Position numbers and translations under genes: made by a program. From an uncultured Eubacterium sp. (GTDB lineage: Bacteria; Bacillota; Clostridia; Lachnospirales; Lachnospiraceae), in contig CAJUIH010000091.1 of NCBI GenBank assembly GCA_910586045.1, positions 1 to 14,899 of the forward strand: a DNA stretch of 14,899 bases, given 5' to 3'. Positions 7,049-14,899 of the stretch are shown here, piece by piece; position 1 is the stretch's first letter, and each line of letters starts with the position of its first letter. The notes beneath the pieces are model-generated. The model did no database searches. It saw only the letters and a program-made list of their open reading frames with translations, and was not told the DNA's origin.

Positions 7049-7240
7049 TTACAGCTTTGTACTTTTTTCCGCATTTTCTTTTTCTAAAATTTCATCCAAA
7101 TCATCTTTGATTTCTTTCCCGGAAATCTCCTCATAAGCTTCTTTCACACCATTTTTCACCGCCCACTTAATTATGAAATATAATACTCCCAAGACGATGA
7201 TTGCGGTTCCACTGCTTATTCCTAATTCTTCCAACATCAT
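7049..7240 (-). CDS. Small single-span membrane protein
   Basis: This protein of about 63 residues has a short N-terminus, one hydrophobic segment (about residues 12-28, AIIVLGVLYFIIKWAV) and a highly charged, Glu/Lys-rich C-terminal tail. A cytoplasmic tail is likely. A GGAGG-rich stretch (7243-7250 on the minus strand) lies five bases before the ATG at 7240 and eight before the adjacent ATG at 7237; either could be the start. A farther upstream TTG overlaps the ribosome binding site and is rejected. It lies about 39 bases after the DUF1835 gene in the same orientation and is probably the last gene of that unit. Similar small proteins occur in Firmicutes as uncharacterised DUF families, but I cannot name this one firmly. 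It is not in the RADAR operon and shows no SLATT features. Confidence 0.7.
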   Translation of the reverse strand: MMLEELGISSGTAIIVLGVLYFIIKWAVKNGVKEAYEEISGKEIKDDLDEILEKENAEKSTKL

Positions 7241-7279
7241 TTCCCCCTCCAAGAATACCCTTTCCAGCAGACAATCTCC

Positions 7280-8167
7280 TTATCCTCTTATACATATCAT
7301 CCTCGCATATGGATGCTTGGCATCTTCCACAACCTGGATCTTCCCCTGTTTGATATAATATGCAATTCTTCCCGCATACCACCAGTCTCCGACTCCAAGC
7401 TGTGAATGGCCGATGATCTCACCAATGAGTCTGGCTTCCTTTACCGGAACCTCTGTCAGCCATTTCCAGATCAAAAAATCATAGAAATCTTCCGGAACAC
7501 TAAGGACTCTGTTATTGACTACAGCACGCAGAGGGCTGTTTTCTTCCGCCAGAAACCCCCATTGCATAGCATACTGATTGATTTCTTCTCTTGAAAGCGG
7601 CTTCTCATAAGATAAAAAACCTGCGAACTCTTCTGCCGAAACTTCACTCCAGCTATGATAAGAGATGATCGTTTGCCCACGGACTACATACTCCGGAAGC
7701 TTAACGGCAGATATTTGATTGTCATATTCCTTTACTATAGGGCACAAACTGTAAAAGCCGCATCTGGCATAAGGGGCGTCGCTGTACCATATTCTGACAG
7801 ATTCCCCCTCTTCCAAAAATCCTTTTAACCGCCGCAATTCCTTTGCATAAAAATCCCCGGCATTTTTTAGTTCTTTGCCGATCTCTTCTTCCTGTATCCA
7901 TGGATCTTGTGCATACACGGAACAGATGAGTTCTTTGCGGTATGTACTGTCCATTGGTTCCTTGATGGATCCTATATCCATCAGAAGTCCAAGACAAATA
8001 ACCTCCCTCGGTGTTCCCTCGATCCAGCCGTGAAACGGTTTTGGACACGGCGCTTTGCTCCCCGCTATCCAGACAGATGTAGGGCCTTTCACCGCTCCTT
8101 CGATTCTTTTATTCTTTGCTGCTTTCATAGAAGCGGCCTCGCTATCGCCAAATAATACTTCGATCAT
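7280..8167 (-). CDS. DUF1835 / DUF3658 domain-containing protein
   Basis: This is a 295-residue soluble protein. The N-terminus (MIEVLFGDSEAASMK, then a Trp/Gly-rich region to about residue 165) matches my memory of DUF1835. The C-terminal part (about 175-293, with GDWWYAGRI at 260-268 and VVEDAKHPYARMIC at 279-292) matches DUF3658, the usual partner of DUF1835 in Firmicutes. The biochemical function of this pair is unknown. The ATG at 8167 has GGAG 11 bases upstream (8179-8182 on the minus strand), slightly long but acceptable. It starts 39 bases after the gltD stop in the same orientation, with no terminator seen between them, so read-through from gltBD is likely. That does not by itself imply a role in nitrogen metabolism. 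Confidence 0.8.
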   Translation of the reverse strand: MIEVLFGDSEAASMKAAKNKRIEGAVKGPTSVWIAGSKAPCPKPFHGWIEGTPREVICLGLLMDIGSIKEPMDSTYRKELICSVYAQDPWIQEEEIGKELKNAGDFYAKELRRLKGFLEEGESVRIWYSDAPYARCGFYSLCPIVKEYDNQISAVKLPEYVVRGQTIISYHSWSEVSAEEFAGFLSYEKPLSREEINQYAMQWGFLAEENSPLRAVVNNRVLSVPEDFYDFLIWKWLTEVPVKEARLIGEIIGHSQLGVGDWWYAGRIAYYIKQGKIQVVEDAKHPYARMICIRG

Positions 8168-8206
8168 AACCGTCAGATCTCCTTTGCGTCGCTGTACCAG
8201 CTTCCA

Positions 8207-9688
8207 TTACGAACACGTATACCCCATCAGGCTCACATCTACTTCCGCCGCAACCTCGCGCCCTTCGCGGATCGCCCATACGACTAAAGACTGCCCCCTG
8301 CGCATATCGCCGCAGGCGAATACATGCTGTGCGCCGGTCTGGTAGGTCCCTTGTTTTGTCTGGATATTGCCGCGCTGGTCTAACGGTATATGGAACGCAT
8401 CCGCAATGTACGGCTCCGTGCCAAGGAAACCCGCGGCGATCAGTACGATGTCCGCCGGGATTTTCTGTTCGCTGCCCGCAGCCGGCACCAATGCCGTATT
8501 CCCCTTTTCCTGTTTTTGCTTTTGCAGGCGCACGGTTACTAGCCCGTATAAATTCCCGTTTTTATCTTTTAAAAATTCTTTTACGGTCGTCTGGTAGATA
8601 CGCGGGTCATGTCCGAATACAGCAATGGACTCTTCCTGGCCGTAATCGGTTTTGCAGACTTTCGGCCACTCCGGCCATGGATTGTCCGCGGCCCGTACGT
8701 CCGGCGCTTTCGGCATCATTTCCAATTGGGTCACGGACGCGGCCCCCAGGCGGATGCTTGTGCCGACACAGTCATTTCCGGTATCTCCGCCGCCGATTAC
8801 GACGACATGCTTTCCTTTTGGAGAAACAAATTTACCGTCTTTTAAATCGGAATCAAGCAGGCTTTTTGTTACGCTGCTTAAAAAATCGACCGCAAAATAG
8901 ATCCCTTTCGCATCCCGCCCCGGCGCGTCGATATCCCTTGGATGCTTGGCGCCGCAGGCTAGAACGACCCGGTCATATTCCCGCAGCAGTTTGGACGGCT
9001 TTCGGTCGCGTCCGATATTAACGCCTGTGGCAAAGGTAATGCCCTCTTCTTTCATAATGGCTATTTTGCGGTCGATCACGGATTTTTCCAGTTTCATATT
9101 CGGAATGCCGTACATTAACAGCCCGCCGATACGGTCATCGCGCTCGTAAACGGTAACGGAATGTCCGCGCTTATTTAACTGGTCCGCCGCGGCCAGGCCC
9201 GCGGGTCCGGAACCTACGATGGCTACGCGTTTTCCGGTACGTACCTTGGGCGGATCCGCTTTCGCAAGCCCCGACAGATACGCCTGCTCGATAATGCCGT
9301 GTTCGTTTTCTTTCGTCGTGACCGCTTCCCCGTAATGCCCGCAGGTGCATGCCGCCTCGCATAAAGCCGGACAGACACGGGACGTAAATTCCGGAAAATT
9401 GTTTGTTTTTATCAAACGGCTGTACGCCTGCTCCCAGTTGCCGGAATAGACAAGGTCGTTCCATTCCGGTATTAAATTGTGCAGCGGGCATCCGCTTGCC
9501 ATTCCCTCGATCAGCATACCCGCCTGGCAAAACGGTACGCCGCATTCCATACAGCGGGCGCCCTGTGTCTGCTGCTCTTTTACGGAAAGCGGCAGATGAA
9601 ATTCACGGAAATTTTTGATACGCTCTTTTGGTGCAAGCACCGCGCCCGTTTTCCTCTCATATTCCATAAATCCGGTTGGTTTTCCCAT
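8207..9688 (-). CDS. gltD: Glutamate synthase (NADPH) small subunit
   Basis: This 493-residue flavoprotein subunit of glutamate synthase takes electrons from NADPH through FAD and Fe-S clusters to the large subunit. N-terminal cysteines C46, C49, C54 and C67, with a second group at C106, C110, C114 and C116, match the [4Fe-4S] region of the family. The FAD-binding motif is GSGPAG (159-164) and the NAD(P)H-binding motif is GGGDTG (299-304). A C-terminal ACGDMRRGQSLVVWAI stretch completes the FAD site. Length is normal for the Firmicute protein. The ATG at 9688 follows GGAGG (9697-9701) by eight bases, and that site shares a base with the gltB stop codon, giving tight coupling. The pair forms cytoplasmic GOGAT, which makes two glutamates from glutamine and 2-oxoglutarate. 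Confidence 0.95.
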   Translation of the reverse strand: MGKPTGFMEYERKTGAVLAPKERIKNFREFHLPLSVKEQQTQGARCMECGVPFCQAGMLIEGMASGCPLHNLIPEWNDLVYSGNWEQAYSRLIKTNNFPEFTSRVCPALCEAACTCGHYGEAVTTKENEHGIIEQAYLSGLAKADPPKVRTGKRVAIVGSGPAGLAAADQLNKRGHSVTVYERDDRIGGLLMYGIPNMKLEKSVIDRKIAIMKEEGITFATGVNIGRDRKPSKLLREYDRVVLACGAKHPRDIDAPGRDAKGIYFAVDFLSSVTKSLLDSDLKDGKFVSPKGKHVVVIGGGDTGNDCVGTSIRLGAASVTQLEMMPKAPDVRAADNPWPEWPKVCKTDYGQEESIAVFGHDPRIYQTTVKEFLKDKNGNLYGLVTVRLQKQKQEKGNTALVPAAGSEQKIPADIVLIAAGFLGTEPYIADAFHIPLDQRGNIQTKQGTYQTGAQHVFACGDMRRGQSLVVWAIREGREVAAEVDVSLMGYTCS

Positions 9689-9700
9689 TTCGCGATCCTC

Positions 9701-14257
<4,557 letters not shown>

Positions 14258-14452
14258 GGATTTTGCTTCCTTTCTGAACCGGACATGCCAAAAACAGCGG
14301 CCCTGATTCGCGGTTTTGATGCGGCTGCCCGGACTTTCGCGTCCGTTCGCGCGTCGAGGACTGGCCGCGGTTTGGTTCCTGTTTTTTCTGCCTAAAAATA
14401 TACAACGTTTGATTGGGATTGTAAATATCCAGATTTCTTTTTTTGTCTGATT
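14258..14452 (-). promoter_or_regulatory. gltB 5' leader with alternative GC-rich helices (possible attenuator)
   Basis: The inferred untranslated leader is about 195 bases. In plus-strand coordinates, 14321-14325 (gcggc) can pair with 14364-14368 (gccgc), enclosing a five-pair hairpin 14330-14334/14341-14345. Alternatively 14363-14368 (ggccgc) can pair with 14297-14302 (gcggcc), after which the transcript reads TGTTTTTGG. The two pairings use the same segment and exclude each other, and the second is followed by a U-run, as expected of a transcription attenuator. No known riboswitch class is recognised. The second helix would enclose a long loop, so a simple terminator is not certain. Confidence 0.3.
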
Positions 14453-14459
14453 ATTTGAT

Positions 14460-14488
14460 ATTTTAGATTATTTTTGAATGATTGTCAG
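14460..14488 (-). promoter_or_regulatory. Sigma-A promoter for gltB-gltD
   Basis: On the minus strand, CTGACA (14488-14483) matches five of six -35 bases. After exactly 17 bases, TAAAAT (14465-14460) matches five of six -10 bases. Transcription would start near 14453, giving a leader of about 195 bases. The flanking sequence is strongly AT-rich, as expected of an upstream promoter region. No activator site could be assigned. Confidence 0.5.
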
Positions 14489-14700
14489 ATAATTTTGTTT
14501 GTTTTCTAATGTTTTTGTTGTTATGTAAAGTTATATTTTGGTTTGTATTTTAAAATTCCTAATTTAATAAAGTATGGAAAGGGTAAAAATTGTTGAAATG
14601 TATTTATAGAAAGAACAATTTATCCAATTTAACTATATTTCATTCTATTAAAATTTACTCCTGTAACTGCTGTTTTTCATCCGAGCTTTTCCATTTCGCA
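14489..14700. other. AT-rich non-coding stretch upstream of the gltB promoter
   Basis: About 210 bases of very AT-rich sequence separate the gltB promoter from the GC-rich block at the right edge. No open reading frame or clear inverted repeat is seen. It may carry binding sites for a regulator of gltBD or act as an UP-like region, but nothing specific can be supported. Confidence 0.5.
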
Positions 14701-14899
14701 AGGTAACCGTTCAGATAAGGTGTTACATTTTGGCTGCGGGGACGCTGGGAGAGACGGTTTGCCCGGCTTGCTGGCGGCTTTGGAAGAATATCAAGAATCC
14801 CTAAGCATTCTGCAATTTACGTAGCGGCCTGCCCGGTCGCGGCGCTAGTCCGCCCTGGCTGACGCCAATGGCTAAAGGCGCCGCTTGGCTTCGCCCCTT
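14701..14899. repeat. GC-rich non-coding block, probable dispersed repeat (runs off the window)
   Basis: Composition changes abruptly from very AT-rich to GC-rich at about 14700. No reading frame of useful length crosses the block. It contains short self-complementary pieces: AGCGGC (14823-14828) with GCCGCT (14880-14885), a GCCAATGGC palindrome and several GGCGC units. It also contains a 16-base sequence (14721-14736, TGTTACATTTTGGCTG) whose reverse complement occupies 3-18. A nearby 12-mer, GTAACCGTTCAG (14703-14714), also occurs at 6804-6815 over the rdrB stop. These matches suggest a family of intergenic repeats, but copy number cannot be seen from one window. Confidence 0.4.

Noticed and set aside
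6993..7049. AGGAACT/AGTTCCT pair as the ends of a miniature transposon
   Set aside because: The arms are only seven bases, without a clear target duplication; it is noted only within the intergenic description.
7049..7240. The small membrane protein as the SLATT-type RADAR accessory
   Set aside because: It lies on the opposite strand, is too short with one membrane segment, and is grouped with the gltBD unit.
8329..9021. Open frames of 76 to 230 codons on the plus strand opposite gltD
   Set aside because: They are mutually overlapping, Arg/Pro-rich shadow frames of gltD.

Overview
The window looks like chromosomal DNA from a low-to-mid GC Clostridia-type Firmicute, probably a gut Lachnospiraceae. 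The evidence is strong AGGAGG-type ribosome binding sites, a clostridial-style gltB-gltD pair, and a DUF1835/DUF3658 protein. This placement rests on protein style only, since no database was searched.

Left part (about 1-6,815, plus strand): an AT-rich three-gene block. The second and third genes form a RADAR anti-phage system. RdrA is an 888-residue P-loop ATPase with Walker A GVRGSGKT and Walker B IVIAIDDLD. RdrB is an 851-residue divergent adenosine deaminase that keeps the full ADA catalytic set: HxH, HxGE, RLGH and NTDD. rdrA and rdrB are separated by 12 nt, and the rdrB ribosome binding site overlaps the rdrA stop codon, so they are almost certainly co-expressed. Upstream, in the same orientation, is a 419-residue protein (425 if an earlier, weaker ATG is used). 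Its C-terminal half is a TPR-like helical repeat and its N-terminus faintly resembles the first strand and helix of a TIR domain. It is not one of the RADAR accessory proteins I recall (SLATT or Csx27-like small membrane proteins), and is the best candidate here for a new component. An intrinsic-terminator-like hairpin lies between it and rdrA, so expression of the three genes may be graded.

Middle (6,808-7,048): a convergent intergenic region with two GC-rich hairpins that probably terminate the RADAR transcript.

Right part (7,049-14,257, minus strand): a higher-GC housekeeping unit, transcribed right to left: gltB (glutamate synthase large subunit), gltD (small subunit), a DUF1835/DUF3658 protein and a small single-span membrane protein. 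Gaps are 12, 39 and about 39 nt, consistent with one operon. gltBD makes glutamate from glutamine and 2-oxoglutarate with NADPH. A good sigma-A promoter lies about 200 nt upstream of gltB, and the GC-rich leader between them can form alternative helices.

Far right (14,258-14,899): leader, promoter, a very AT-rich stretch, then an abrupt GC-rich non-coding block that looks like a dispersed repeat. A 16-base sequence in this block recurs in inverted orientation at the extreme left end of the window, upstream of the RADAR genes. This hints that copies of a genomic repeat bracket the region.
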